Notes: generated from the sequence alone by a model not told the origin. DNA of 47,369 nucleotides from Actinomycetota bacterium (GCA_019348135.1 JAHWJY010000008.1:1-47369); one strand, 5' to 3'; shown: positions 31,911-40,778, numbered from the stretch's first letter. Made by a program: numbers and translations.

Positions 31911-32969
31911 ATGGCCACGCACCGCATCGCCGTCCTCGGCGGCGACGGCATCGGACCGGAGGTCGTGGCGGAGGGCCTGAAGGTGCTCGACGCCCTGGAG
32001 GGGCTCGAGGGGTTCTCGACCGAGCGGGCGGACTACGACCTCGGCGGTCGCCGGTACCGGGCGACCGGCGAGGTGCTGTCGGACGACACGCTCGAGCAGC
32101 TGCGGGGCTTCGACGCGATCTACCTCGGGGCGGTGGGGACCCCGGACGTGCCGCCCGGGGTGATCGAGCGCGGCCTGCTGCTGAAGCTGCGGTTCGCGTT
32201 CGACCAGTACGTGAACCTCCGTCCGGTGAAGCTCTATCCGGGGGTCGAGTCGCCCATCGCCGGCCTCACCCCCGAGCGGTGCGACTTCGTCGTCGTGCGC
32301 GAGAACACCGAGTCCGTCTACGCCGGCGCCGGTGGGACGCTCTACCGCGGCACCGCCGCCGAGGTCGCGACCCAGGAGTCCATCAACACGCGGCACGGCG
32401 TCGAACGGGTGCTGCGGTTCGCGTTCGAGCAGGCGACCGTCCGCGACGGACGTCTCACCCTGTGCCACAAGATCAACGTGCTCACCAACGCCGGCGACCT
32501 GTGGTGGCGCGCGTTCAACGAGGTCGGCGAGGACGACTTCCCGGACGTCGAGCGCGACTACGTCCACGTCGACGCGGCCTGCCTCTACTTCGTGACCCAG
32601 CCCGAGCGCTTCGACGTCGTCGTCACCGAGAACCTCTTCGGCGACATCATCACCGACCTCGGGGCGGCGATCCAGGGTGGCATGGGGCTCGCGGCCAGCG
32701 GCAACCTCGACCCCACACGGCGGGCGCCGTCGATGTTCGAGCCGGTCCACGGCTCGGCACCCGACATCGCCGGTCAGAACACGGCCGATCCCACGGCTGC
32801 CGTGATGAGCCTCGCCCAGATGCTCGCCTTCCTCGGCGAGGCCGGGGCGGCCGCCCGCGTCGACCGGGCCATCGGCGTGTGGCTGTCCGAGCGAGGCGAC
32901 CGCCAGGGTCGTCTGGGATACTCGACGTCCGAGGCGGGCGACCGCCTCGCGCAGCTGGTCGCCGACTGA
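31911..32969 (+). CDS. leuB: 3-isopropylmalate dehydrogenase
   Basis: A 352-residue decarboxylating dehydrogenase that converts 3-isopropylmalate to 2-oxoisocaproate in leucine synthesis. Motifs are [14 protein letters not shown] at the N-terminus, the arginine-rich substrate region [33 protein letters not shown], the Lys of [23 protein letters not shown], and the adenine-binding [13 protein letters not shown]. Length and layout suit the actinobacterial LeuB group. It has its own promoter and is followed 15 bp later by ilvE. It lies about 16 kb from leuCD, so the pathway is split over three transcription units here. Confidence 0.93.
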   Translation: MATHRIAVLGGDGIGPEVVAEGLKVLDALEGLEGFSTERADYDLGGRRYRATGEVLSDDTLEQLRGFDAIYLGAVGTPDVPPGVIERGLLLKLRFAFDQYVNLRPVKLYPGVESPIAGLTPERCDFVVVRENTESVYAGAGGTLYRGTAAEVATQESINTRHGVERVLRFAFEQATVRDGRLTLCHKINVLTNAGDLWWRAFNEVGEDDFPDVERDYVHVDAACLYFVTQPERFDVVVTENLFGDIITDLGAAIQGGMGLAASGNLDPTRRAPSMFEPVHGSAPDIAGQNTADPTAAVMSLAQMLAFLGEAGAAARVDRAIGVWLSERGDRQGRLGYSTSEAGDRLAQLVAD

Positions 32970-32984
32970 GCGAGGAGAGGCCCG

Positions 32985-33920
32985 ATGCCCGTCCCCAAGG
33001 CCGACAAGATCTGGATCGACGGCGAGCTCGTCGACTGGGACGACGCGAGGATCCACGTCCTCACGCCGACGCTGCACTACGGCTACGGCGTCTTCGAGGG
33101 CATCCGCTGCTACGGCACGGACCGTGGCCCGGCCGTGTTCCAGCTCCTCCCGCACGCCCAGCGGCTGCTGCGGTCGGCGCGTCTCTACCCGCCGCTCGAC
33201 GAGGCGCCGTACTCCGCGCAGGGCCTCGCCGACGCGATCGTCGAGCTGATCCGCGTCAACGGCCACGAGGCCGGCTGCTACATCCGGCCGACCATCATCC
33301 TGGGCTACGGCGAGATGGGGCTGAACCCGCTCCCGAGCGAGCCGCAGGTGATCATCGCGACCTGGGAGTGGGGCACCTACCTCGGGGAGGAGGCGCTGGT
33401 CAGCGGCGTCAAGGTGATGTTCAGCTCCTACCGGCGCATCGGCAAGAACACCATCCCGCCCGCCGGCAAGGCCAACGGCCAGTACCTCAACAGCTCGCTC
33501 GCGAAGGTCGAGGCCATCCGCGCCGGCTACGACGAGGCGATCATGCTGTCCGAGGACGGCTACGTCGCCGAGGGCACCGGCGAGAACATCTTCATCGTCC
33601 GCGACGGCGTGATCTCCACCCCGCCGCTGTCCGACGGCCCGCTCGGAGGCATCACCCGCTCGAGCGTGATCCAGATCGCGCGCGACCTCGGCCTCGAGGT
33701 CGTCGAGGAGCACCTCGTCCGCAGCGACCTCTACCTGTGCGACGAGGCCTTCCTCACCGGGACCGCGGCCGAGCTCACCCCGATCGCGACCGTCGAGGGA
33801 CGGAAGGTCGGCTCGGGCACGCGCGGCCCCGTCACCGAGAAGGTCCAGTCCACGTTCATGGACGCCATCCGCGGCAAGGTCGACCGGTACAAGGACTGGC
33901 TGACCTACGTGAACGACTGA
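32985..33920 (+). CDS. ilvE: Branched-chain amino acid aminotransferase
   Basis: A 311-residue fold-type IV PLP transaminase that makes the last step to Leu, Ile and Val. The early HYGYGVFEGIR motif, the PLP lysine K162 in AGKANGQYLNSSLA, DEAIMLSEDGYVAEGTGENIF and the phosphate-binding GGITRSSVIQIA are clear. Length is normal. The RBS (GAGGAG) lies between leuB and ilvE, which are only 15 bases apart, so they form one operon. With leuB directly upstream, a leucine-pathway role is most likely. Confidence 0.92.
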   Translation: MPVPKADKIWIDGELVDWDDARIHVLTPTLHYGYGVFEGIRCYGTDRGPAVFQLLPHAQRLLRSARLYPPLDEAPYSAQGLADAIVELIRVNGHEAGCYIRPTIILGYGEMGLNPLPSEPQVIIATWEWGTYLGEEALVSGVKVMFSSYRRIGKNTIPPAGKANGQYLNSSLAKVEAIRAGYDEAIMLSEDGYVAEGTGENIFIVRDGVISTPPLSDGPLGGITRSSVIQIARDLGLEVVEEHLVRSDLYLCDEAFLTGTAAELTPIATVEGRKVGSGTRGPVTEKVQSTFMDAIRGKVDRYKDWLTYVND

Positions 33921-33932
33921 CGGAGAGAGCGC

Positions 33933-34901
33933 GTGGCGAGCTGGCAGGCCGAGATCGTCAAGCGGACCTTCGTGACCGGGCTCAAGGCCCAGCGCTTCCT
34001 CCTGGGGGACGTCGATCCCGAGGGCCCCGAGGAGGAGATGGAGGCGTTCGCGCTGAAGCTGCGCGAGCAGATGGAGACGGCCACGGCCTACGTGCCGCGC
34101 GGCCGCGACATCACGGTCCGGACCGTGGACGACCCCCTGCCGGCGGAGTGGGTCCGGTCCGAGCGCGCGCAGGAGGACCGCGTGATCCTCCACCTCCACG
34201 GCGGCGCGTACCTGATGGGCTCGCCGCAGACCCACCGCGGCATGGCGTCGGCGTTGTCGCGCGTCGCCCGGGCACGCGTCGTCGTCCCGGACTACCGCCT
34301 CGCGCCGGAGCACAAGTTCCCCGCCGCGCTCGACGACTCGATGGCCTGGTACCGGCACCTGCTCGACTCGGGCGTGGACCCGTCGCGGCTGGCCGTCAGC
34401 GGCGACTCCGCGGGTGGGGGCCTGGGCGTGGCCGTCATGCTGGAGGCGAAGCGCGAGGGCCTGCCCCTGCCCGCCTGCTACGTCGGCCTGTCGCCGTGGA
34501 CCGACCTCGCGGGCACGGGCGAGAGCATGGTCACGATGGCCGGGCGCGACCCGTGGCTCCGCGCCGACCTCGTGCCGTCCGCGGCACGCGGGTACGCGGG
34601 CGAGCACGCGCTCGACGACCCCCGCATCTCCCCGCTCTACGGCGACCTCACCGGCCTGCCGCCGATGCTGGTGCACGCCGGCACCGAGGAGATCCTGTGG
34701 GACGACGGTCGGCGGCTCGTCGAGCGGGCACGTGCCGTGGGCGTGGACGCCTCGTTCGGCTCCTTCGCGGGGATGTGGCACGTGTTCCACGCCTTCCCGG
34801 GGCTGCCCGAGTCGCGCGACGCCCTCCGCGAGGTGGGCGCGTTCATCCGCCGGCACACCGGTGGCACCGTGGCGGCCCGCGAGGCCACGGCCGCCGCGTA
34901 G
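33933..34901 (+). CDS. Alpha/beta hydrolase of the hormone-sensitive-lipase group
   Basis: A 322-residue esterase-like hydrolase. The oxyanion motif HGGAYLMGS and the nucleophile elbow GDSAGGG (Ser) define the HSL/family IV esterases. The acid and base are in the LTGLPPMLVHAGTEEILWDD and GMWHVFHAFPG segments. The substrate is unknown; it may be a short acyl ester. GTG 33933 follows GGAGAG and starts 12 bases after the ilvE stop, so it is probably cotranscribed with leuB and ilvE, although it has no known part in amino acid synthesis. No signal peptide is visible. Confidence 0.85.
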   Translation: MASWQAEIVKRTFVTGLKAQRFLLGDVDPEGPEEEMEAFALKLREQMETATAYVPRGRDITVRTVDDPLPAEWVRSERAQEDRVILHLHGGAYLMGSPQTHRGMASALSRVARARVVVPDYRLAPEHKFPAALDDSMAWYRHLLDSGVDPSRLAVSGDSAGGGLGVAVMLEAKREGLPLPACYVGLSPWTDLAGTGESMVTMAGRDPWLRADLVPSAARGYAGEHALDDPRISPLYGDLTGLPPMLVHAGTEEILWDDGRRLVERARAVGVDASFGSFAGMWHVFHAFPGLPESRDALREVGAFIRRHTGGTVAAREATAAA

Positions 34902-34969
34902 CAGGAGACCCGGCGGCGGGGGTCGAACAGAGGAGCATCCCCGTTCCTCCCTCCGGACCGGATCCTGCC

Positions 34970-36391
34970 ATGCCTCTCTCCCGTCGTGAGCTCCTGACGC
35001 GATCGTCGTCCGCCGGCGCGCTCCTGCTCGCCCCCGGCATCACCCGCCGGGGTGGTCTCCTCGACCTGCCGCTCGGGACGCCGACGTCGGAAGGCGCCGC
35101 CCGCGACTCGGACCTCCTGCCGGGTCTGAAGCTCGTGCACGCCGACATGCACAACCACTCGCTGATGAGCGACGGCGACGGGGACCCGGCCGGGGCCTTC
35201 GCCTCCATGCGGGGCCACGGGCTCGACGTCGCCGCGCTGACCGACCACGCCACCGTGGGCAAGGGCCTGCCGCGGTCGCTGTGCGCCGGGGACCAGGACT
35301 GCCAGTCGCTCATGGGCATCGACGAGGCGTCGTGGGCGCGGACGGGCGAGCTCGCCGAGCAGGCGTACGACGAGGGGTCCTTCGTCGCGATGCGGGGGTT
35401 CGAGTGGTCCTCGCCGACGCTCGGGCACATGAACGTGTGGTTCTCCGAGACCTGGACCGACCCGCTCCACACCGGCGGGGCCGGCACGGGAGAGGGCGCC
35501 GGACAGTTCCTCCACGACGAGTTCCGCCACGACGACGTCGCGCTCCCCGGCGAGCTCACGGCGGCCATCAACGACGCGGTCTCGCGCCACGGGGCGAACG
35601 CCGGGATGCGGCTGTTCTACGAGTGGCTGAACGCCGACCCCGGCCGACCCGTCCTCGGTGGCGGCGCCGACGGGCTCGCCGGCTTCAACCACCCGGGTCG
35701 CGAGGTGGGTCGCTTCGGGTACTTCACCTTCGACCCGGCGCTCCGGGACCGCGTGGTCAGCCTCGAGGTGTTCAACCGCAAGGAGGACTACCTCTTCGAG
35801 GGCACCGACAGCGGGGTCGAGTCGCCCATCGCCGCCTGCCTCAACGCCGGTTGGCGTCCGGGCCTCCTCGGGGTGACCGACGAGCACGGCACGGACTGGG
35901 GCGGTGAGGTCGGCAAGGGCCGGGGCGGGCTGTGGGTGACCGACCTCAGCCGCGACGGCGTGCGGGAGGCACTCGCCGCCCGGCGCTTCTTCGCCACCAA
36001 CGAGGCCGGGATCCGGCTGGCCGTGGTCGGCCGGTCCGGTGACCAGGAGGCCGCCATGGGAGGCGCGCTGACCCACACCACCGGCCGGGTCGTCCTCGAG
36101 GTCGACGTCGCCGGTCCGTCGGACTGGGCGGGGCGGACGCTCGGCCTCCAGGTCCTCGGTGCGGGCAGCCCGATGCCCGAGATCCTCGACCACCGGTCGT
36201 TCACGGTCGGGCAGGGCTCGGCGCCGCTGACGGTCACGGTGCCCGCCGACGTGGACGACACCCGGTACCTGATCGTGCGCATCACCGACCCGGACAAGCC
36301 CATCGACGGGCGCGCCGCCGGCGAGTACCGCGCGCGCGGTGGCGCCATCGCCTACGCGAGTCCCCTCTACCTCGAGGCTCCGGCCGGCTAA
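34970..36391 (+). CDS. Tat-exported PHP-type (CehA/McbA-like) metallohydrolase
   Basis: A 473-residue exported hydrolase. The twin-arginine motif SRRELL is followed by a hydrophobic stretch ending in a Pro-Gly turn, which predicts Tat export. The PHP metal site begins HADMHNHSLMSDGDGDP and continues DVAALTDHATVGKG, with later histidines in GFNHPGREV and a DEHG near residue 302. The arrangement resembles CehA/McbA-family carbamate or phosphoester hydrolases, but the substrate is unknown. The C-terminal 100 residues look like a beta-sandwich (VVLEVDVAGPSDWAGRTL). ATG 34970 is clear; the gene stands between the esterase and an Eis-like acetyltransferase. Confidence 0.8.
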   Translation: MPLSRRELLTRSSSAGALLLAPGITRRGGLLDLPLGTPTSEGAARDSDLLPGLKLVHADMHNHSLMSDGDGDPAGAFASMRGHGLDVAALTDHATVGKGLPRSLCAGDQDCQSLMGIDEASWARTGELAEQAYDEGSFVAMRGFEWSSPTLGHMNVWFSETWTDPLHTGGAGTGEGAGQFLHDEFRHDDVALPGELTAAINDAVSRHGANAGMRLFYEWLNADPGRPVLGGGADGLAGFNHPGREVGRFGYFTFDPALRDRVVSLEVFNRKEDYLFEGTDSGVESPIAACLNAGWRPGLLGVTDEHGTDWGGEVGKGRGGLWVTDLSRDGVREALAARRFFATNEAGIRLAVVGRSGDQEAAMGGALTHTTGRVVLEVDVAGPSDWAGRTLGLQVLGAGSPMPEILDHRSFTVGQGSAPLTVTVPADVDDTRYLIVRITDPDKPIDGRAAGEYRARGGAIAYASPLYLEAPAG

Positions 36392-36443
36392 CGTCCCCAG
36401 GCTGGCGTCCGGCGCGGGTCCGGGTCGCCGGCGGGGGCGATCG

Positions 36444-37670
36444 ATGGGCAAGGACGCGGACCGGCTCGAGCTGCGCTCCGTCACGGACGACGAGTTCCCC
36501 GCCTTCGCGCGCAGCGTCGGGCGCAACTTCGGTGGGGAGCCGAGCCAGCCGCGGATCGAGCGGCTCCGCAAGCTCATCGACATCGACCGCGCGTTCGCGG
36601 TCTTCGACGGCGACCGCATCGTCGCGAACAGCGGGGCGTACACCTTCGACGTCTCGCTCCCCGGCGGGACCACACGTGGCTGCGCCGGCGTGACCATCGT
36701 CGGCGTCGCGACGGACTGGCGCCGGCGCGGACTGCTCAACCGCATGATGCGGGCGATCCTCGACCAGGCGCGGGAGCGCGAGGAGCCGTTCGCCGCGCTC
36801 TACGCCTCGGAGGCGATGATCTACGGCCGCTTCGGCTTCGGTATCGCCGCCCCGCACGTCGAGATCGTCGCCGACACGACGCGGTGCCGCATCGAGCGTC
36901 CGGTCGGGACGGACGACGTCAGCCTCGTCGACGTCCCGACCGCCATCGCGGCGTTCCCGGCGATCCACGAGGCGGCCCGGCGGCAGCGGGCCGGGATGAT
37001 GTCGTGGACCGACGCGTGGTGGCGGACGGTCCTCGAGTACGACCCGCCGGACGACCGGGACGGGCGCAGCCCGCGCCTGCTCGCGCTCATCCCGGACCGC
37101 GGCTTCATGACGTACCGCTGGAAGGAGCGCTTCGACCACATGACGCCGAACGGCGAGGTCGAGATCCAGATGCTCGTCGCGACCGATCCCGAGGCGGAGT
37201 CGGCGCTGTGGGAGTTCGCGTTCTCGATCGACCTCACCACGAAGGTGAGCTCGTTCATGCGACCCCCGGACGACGCGCTGCTGCACCTCGTCGACAACCG
37301 CGCCCTGGTGCAGGACCGCGGATCGGAGCACCTCTACCTGCGGCTCGTCGACCTCCCGGCGGCGCTGACCGCGCGTGCGTACTCGGCCGACGGCGAGGTG
37401 GCGTTCACGGTCACCGACGCGACGTGTCCGTGGAACGCCGGGACGTGGCGCCTCGCCGTCACCGACGGCACGGCGACGTGCGAGAAGCTCGACGGTCACG
37501 GCGACGTCGCGCTCGACGTCGCGGAGCTCGCCTCGATCTCGCTCGGTGGGGTGAGGTTGGACCACCTCGTCCGGGGTCGCCGAGCCTCGGTGCGCCGGGC
37601 CGAGACCGTCCGCCTGGTGGACCGGATGTTCGCGACCGAGCGCGCACCGTGGAACCCCAACGAGTTCTGA
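36444..37670 (+). CDS. Eis-like tandem-GNAT N-acetyltransferase
   Basis: A 408-residue protein of the Eis/COG4552 type: two GNAT domains followed by a sterol-carrier-protein-like domain. The first GNAT motif is GVTIVGVATDWRRRGLLNRM, a clear acetyl-CoA loop. YASEAMIYGRFGFGIA follows. The protein ends ...PWNPNEF; the terminal Phe carboxylate in Eis enzymes supplies the catalytic general base, so its retention suggests activity. Eis proteins acetylate aminoglycosides and other amines; no substrate can be named here. ATG 36444 is chosen because upstream in-frame codons overlap the PHP gene and lack family similarity. Confidence 0.85.
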   Translation: MGKDADRLELRSVTDDEFPAFARSVGRNFGGEPSQPRIERLRKLIDIDRAFAVFDGDRIVANSGAYTFDVSLPGGTTRGCAGVTIVGVATDWRRRGLLNRMMRAILDQAREREEPFAALYASEAMIYGRFGFGIAAPHVEIVADTTRCRIERPVGTDDVSLVDVPTAIAAFPAIHEAARRQRAGMMSWTDAWWRTVLEYDPPDDRDGRSPRLLALIPDRGFMTYRWKERFDHMTPNGEVEIQMLVATDPEAESALWEFAFSIDLTTKVSSFMRPPDDALLHLVDNRALVQDRGSEHLYLRLVDLPAALTARAYSADGEVAFTVTDATCPWNAGTWRLAVTDGTATCEKLDGHGDVALDVAELASISLGGVRLDHLVRGRRASVRRAETVRLVDRMFATERAPWNPNEF

Positions 37671-37673
37671 GCC

Positions 37674-38462
37674 TCAGGCGACCTCGGCCGGGTCGGCGGG
37701 GGCCGGCACGGCGAGCTCCGGCCCCACGAGCTCCTGGAAACGGAAGGCGTCGCGCGGGGCCATGCCGGCGCCGTCGTTGTTGAAGTAGACGTAGGCCTCG
37801 ACGCCGGCCTCGGCGTGCGCGACCGTGGCCGCGACGAACGGCGCCAGCTCGTCGTCCGTGTAGGGGTGCGAGAAGCCGCCCTCGAGCCCGTGGAACCGGA
37901 CGTAGACGAGGTCCGTCGTCGCGACCGGCGCGAACGGCATCCGCAGCGAGCTGATCCAGGTGTTGGCCACGTCGCGCTCGGCCAGGGCGGCGTAGACGTC
38001 GTCCCGGAGCCAGCTGGGATGGCGGAACTCGACGGCGTGGCGCGTGTCGACCGCGGCGAACCGGTCGGCGACGTGGTCGAGGAAGTCCGTCAACCGCGGC
38101 AGGTCGAGCTCGAGGTCCGGAGGCAGCTGCCACAGGACCACGGCCATGACGGGTGCGAGCGGGGCGATCCGCGCCACGTAGTTGTCGACGCCGTCGCCCA
38201 GGTTCGCGAGCCGCTTCAGGTGGGTGATGAAGCGGGAGCCCTTGGCGGCGTAGGTGAACCCGGCCGGCGCCTCGTCGCGCCACTTCGCGACCGTGCCCGG
38301 CGTCGGCAGCCGGTAGAAGGTGGCGTTCAGCTCCAGGGTCGGGAACGACGCGCGGGCGTAGTGGGCCTCGGCCCGCTGCGGGAGTCCCTCCGGGTAGAAC
38401 GCGCCCTTGCGCCAGTGGGGGTACGACCAGCCGCTCGTCCCCACGCGGACGGTCCCGCTCAC
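37674..38462 (-). CDS. DUF72 family protein (YecE-like)
   Basis: A 262-residue TIM-barrel protein of the DUF72/YecE family. Characteristic parts are RVGTSGWSYPHWRKGAFYPE at the start, FPTLELNATFYRLPTPGTV, LWQLPPDLELDLPRL, AVEFRHPSWLRDDVYA and YVRFHGLEGG, then EAYVYFNNDGAGMAP. The biochemical role is unknown. GTG 38462 has an AGGAGG site seven bases upstream. It converges on the Eis-like gene with three bases between stops, and is divergent from dodecin. Confidence 0.85.
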   Translation of the reverse strand: MSGTVRVGTSGWSYPHWRKGAFYPEGLPQRAEAHYARASFPTLELNATFYRLPTPGTVAKWRDEAPAGFTYAAKGSRFITHLKRLANLGDGVDNYVARIAPLAPVMAVVLWQLPPDLELDLPRLTDFLDHVADRFAAVDTRHAVEFRHPSWLRDDVYAALAERDVANTWISSLRMPFAPVATTDLVYVRFHGLEGGFSHPYTDDELAPFVAATVAHAEAGVEAYVYFNNDGAGMAPRDAFRFQELVGPELAVPAPADPAEVA

Positions 38463-38624
38463 GGCCCACCTCCTGTTCCCCTCCGACGGTGACCTGCGGG
38501 TGGCGCGGGCGCCCGCGGCGGACCCCGACGGACGGCCGGTCCGCGACCGGGCTGCGTGTCCGTGTGGCGGGGCACTACCGTCGCCAGCGAGGCGCGACCG
38601 ACGTCGCGGCGACAGGAGGAACCC

Positions 38625-38837
38625 GTGTCCCACGTCTACAAGAAGATCGAGCTCGTCGGGTCGTCCCGCGACGGCGTCGACGACGCCATCCGGCGCGCCA
38701 TCCGCAAGGCCGGCGAGTCGATGCGCAACCTCGACTGGTTCGAGGTCAAGGAGATCCGCGGCTGGATCCAGAACGGCGAGGCGCAGCACTTCCAGGTCAC
38801 GATGCAGGTCGGCTTCCGCATCGACGACGAGGCGTAG
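38625..38837 (+). CDS. Dodecin, flavin-binding storage/buffer protein
   Basis: A 70-residue protein with the dodecin pattern: VYKKIELVGSSRDGVDDAI, then AIRKAGESMRNLDWFEVKEI, in which the Trp stacks against the flavin, and a closing strand QHFQVTMQVGFRIDDEA. Dodecins form a hollow 12-mer that binds FMN or related flavins. Length is exactly that of the family. GTG 38625 has a CAGGAGGA site. A TACCGT box (38576-38581) may be its -10. The isoleucine leader of cimA follows. Confidence 0.9.
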   Translation: MSHVYKKIELVGSSRDGVDDAIRRAIRKAGESMRNLDWFEVKEIRGWIQNGEAQHFQVTMQVGFRIDDEA

Positions 38838-38861
38838 GCGGCCCGACGACGGGACGGGGAG

Positions 38862-38890
38862 TTGGCGGCCTCCGGGGGCCGCCGTACGCT
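38862..38890 (+). promoter_or_regulatory. Promoter for the cimA leader and cimA
   Basis: TTGGCG (38862-38867) and TACGCT (38885-38890) are exactly 17 bases apart, one of the best promoter matches in the window. Transcription would start near 38897, about 37 bases before the leader peptide ATG. Confidence 0.6.
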
Positions 38891-38933
38891 CGTGCGGCCC
38901 TGCGGGGCACGACGACGAGCGACCTGGAAGACG

Positions 38934-39017
38934 ATGACCACCGCCACCTCCGCCTCCCCCCGGGTCCCCGGGCGCGGCGTCGTGCGCGCGATCATCATCA
39001 TCCCTCCGCTCCCGTAG
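38934..39017 (+). CDS. cimA leader peptide (isoleucine-rich, attenuator)
   Basis: A 27-residue peptide, MTTATSASPRVPGRGVVRAI followed by IIIPPLP, with four consecutive ATC isoleucine codons (38991-39002) before CCT CCG CTC CCG and TAG. The next gene is citramalate synthase, which makes the precursor of isoleucine, so the peptide is well suited to sense charged tRNA-Ile. GGAAG lies three bases before the ATG. The codons CCG CTC CCG (39006-39014) are exactly complementary to 39035-39043, so the position of the translating ribosome would decide the RNA fold downstream. It begins with the same 15 bases around the start as the leuA leader. Confidence 0.8.
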   Translation: MTTATSASPRVPGRGVVRAIIIIPPLP

Positions 39018-39093
39018 CCGGCTGCGCCGGGCTGCGGGAGCGGCCCGGCAGCACGGTCCGCTTCCCGCCCGGCGTCCGAACCGAGGACGACCT
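39006..39093 (+). promoter_or_regulatory. Attenuator RNA with alternative helices before cimA
   Basis: Helix A pairs 39006-39014 (the end of the leader) with 39035-39043, nine bases perfect. The same 39035-39043 can instead pair with 39058-39067 (nine pairs, one bulge), stacked on 39025-39031 with 39068-39074 (seven pairs), giving a long competing hairpin. A third helix, CGTCC 39073-39077 with GGACG 39085-39089, hides the cimA ribosome-binding site (GAGGA, 39083-39087). The long hairpin uses part of this masking helix, so a ribosome stalled on Ile codons would block helix A, allow the long hairpin and expose the site. No T run exists, so control is probably translational. Confidence 0.6.
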
Positions 39094-40743
39094 GTGAGCG
39101 ACGCGCACCTACCCACCGCGGGGGAGGCGGCCGAGCTGTCGGCCGCGCTCGCGCTGTACGACACGACGCTGCGCGACGGCACCCAGCGCGAGGGCGTGAA
39201 CCTCTCCGTGGAGGACAAGCTGAAGGTCGCGCGCCGCATGGACGCGCTCGGCGTGCACTTCATCGAGGGCGGCTGGCCCGGCGCGAACCCCAAGGACACG
39301 GAGTTCTTCCGGCGCGCCGCCGAGGGTGAGCTCGAGCTCGGCCACGCGACGCTCACCGCCTTCGGCATGACCCGGTCGTCGCGGTCGACCGTCGAGGACG
39401 ACCCGCAGATCCGGGCCCTCGTCGACGCACGCACCGACGTCATCTGCCTCGTCGGGAAGTCCTGGGGCTACCACGTCGACGAGGCGCTCGGCGTCCCGCG
39501 GGCGACCAACCTCGCGATGGTCGCCGAGTCCGTCGCCCACCTGGTGTCGCTGGGCAAACGCGTCTTCTTCGACGCCGAGCACTTCTTCGACGGCTACGCC
39601 CGGGACCGCGACTACGCGGTCGAGGTCGTCACGGCGGCGGCCGAGGCCGGCGCCGAGGCGGTCGTGCTGTGCGACACCAACGGCGGGGCGATGCCGTGGG
39701 ACGTCGTCGACATCGTGCGTCGGTTCGTGGCCGACCTGCCGTGCGACGTGGGCCTGCACTTCCACGACGACGGCGGGTGCGCGGTCGCCAACTCCATGCT
39801 CGGGATCGAGGCGGGTGCGGTCCACGTCCAGGGCACCGCCAACGGGCTCGGGGAGCGCTGCGGCAACGCCAATCTGTTCACCGTGATGGCCGACCTCCAG
39901 CTCAAGCGCGGCCTCGAGCTCGTCCGCCCCGACCAGCTCGAGCGGCTCACCGAGGTCAGCCACGCGGTGGCCGAGATCTGCAACCAGGCCACGCCGGCGA
40001 TCGCGCCCTACGTGGGCCACACCGCCTTCAGCCACAAGGCCGGCCTGCACGCGAGCGCGCTCGCCAAGGCGCCGGACATGTACCAGCACATCTCGCCCGA
40101 GGACGTCGGCAACGCCCAGCGGCTCGTCGTGAGCGAGCTCGCCGGCCGCTCCAACATCGTGCTGAAGGCCAAGGAGTTCGGGCTCGCGATCACCGACGAG
40201 CAGGCCGTCGCCGTGCTCGCCGAGGTCAAGCGGCGCGAGTCCGTCGGCTGGACGTACGAGGCCGCGGACGCCTCGTTCGAGCTGCTGCTCCGGCGCACCG
40301 TGGGGCTGCTCGCACCCGACGACGAGCCGTTCCAGAGCCAGCACTACCGCGTGTCGGTGGGAGGCGGCCGCGGGCGCCCCGCCGTCGGAGGCGACGCCGA
40401 CAGCGACGGACCGGCCGAGGCGATCCTGTCGGTCATGGTCGACGGCCAGCGCCGGCTCGGCGCCGGCGAGGGCAACGGCCCGGTCGACGCGCTCGACCAC
40501 GCCTTCCGCAACGCGGTCAACGGCACCTGGCCGTCGCTCGACGCGGTCCACCTGTCGGACTACAAGGTGCGGGTGCTGGAGTCGTCGCACGGCACCGACG
40601 CGGTCACCCGCGTGCTCGTGTCCTCGACCGACGGGCACGGGACCTGGGACACCGTCGGGGTGCACCCCAACATCGTCGAGGCGTCGTGGCTGGCGCTCTC
40701 CGACGCCTACACCCACGCCATCCTGCGCCCCCGCTGGGGCTGA
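39094..40743 (+). CDS. cimA: (R)-citramalate synthase
   Basis: A 549-residue LeuA-related enzyme that condenses pyruvate and acetyl-CoA into citramalate, the threonine-independent route to isoleucine. Family marks that separate it from LeuA include YDTTLRDGTQREGVNLSVEDK, FIEGGWPGANPKD, the long CLVGKSWGYHVDEAL block, FFDAEHFFDGY, LCDTNGGAMPWDV, HFHDDGGCAVANS and GTANGLGERCGNANL. A C-terminal regulatory domain (about 400-540) resembles the LeuA dimer domain and may bind isoleucine. GTG 39094 has GAGGA six bases upstream, inside an RNA helix that the leader may control. Its presence shows that the organism can make isoleucine from pyruvate. Confidence 0.93.
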   Translation: MSDAHLPTAGEAAELSAALALYDTTLRDGTQREGVNLSVEDKLKVARRMDALGVHFIEGGWPGANPKDTEFFRRAAEGELELGHATLTAFGMTRSSRSTVEDDPQIRALVDARTDVICLVGKSWGYHVDEALGVPRATNLAMVAESVAHLVSLGKRVFFDAEHFFDGYARDRDYAVEVVTAAAEAGAEAVVLCDTNGGAMPWDVVDIVRRFVADLPCDVGLHFHDDGGCAVANSMLGIEAGAVHVQGTANGLGERCGNANLFTVMADLQLKRGLELVRPDQLERLTEVSHAVAEICNQATPAIAPYVGHTAFSHKAGLHASALAKAPDMYQHISPEDVGNAQRLVVSELAGRSNIVLKAKEFGLAITDEQAVAVLAEVKRRESVGWTYEAADASFELLLRRTVGLLAPDDEPFQSQHYRVSVGGGRGRPAVGGDADSDGPAEAILSVMVDGQRRLGAGEGNGPVDALDHAFRNAVNGTWPSLDAVHLSDYKVRVLESSHGTDAVTRVLVSSTDGHGTWDTVGVHPNIVEASWLALSDAYTHAILRPRWG

Positions 40744-40778
40744 GGCTCCGGGCTCGACGTCGCACCCGAGGAGACCCC

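Noticed and set aside
31278-34856. Very long minus-strand frame running from RDD through leuB, ilvE and the esterase
   Set aside because: Only the last 168 codons (from GTG 31784) have a family and a ribosome-binding site; the rest mirrors three well-defined plus-strand genes.
39021-39052. Hairpin considered as an intrinsic terminator before cimA
   Set aside because: No T run follows, and the segment competes with helices that govern the ribosome-binding site, so translational control explains it better.
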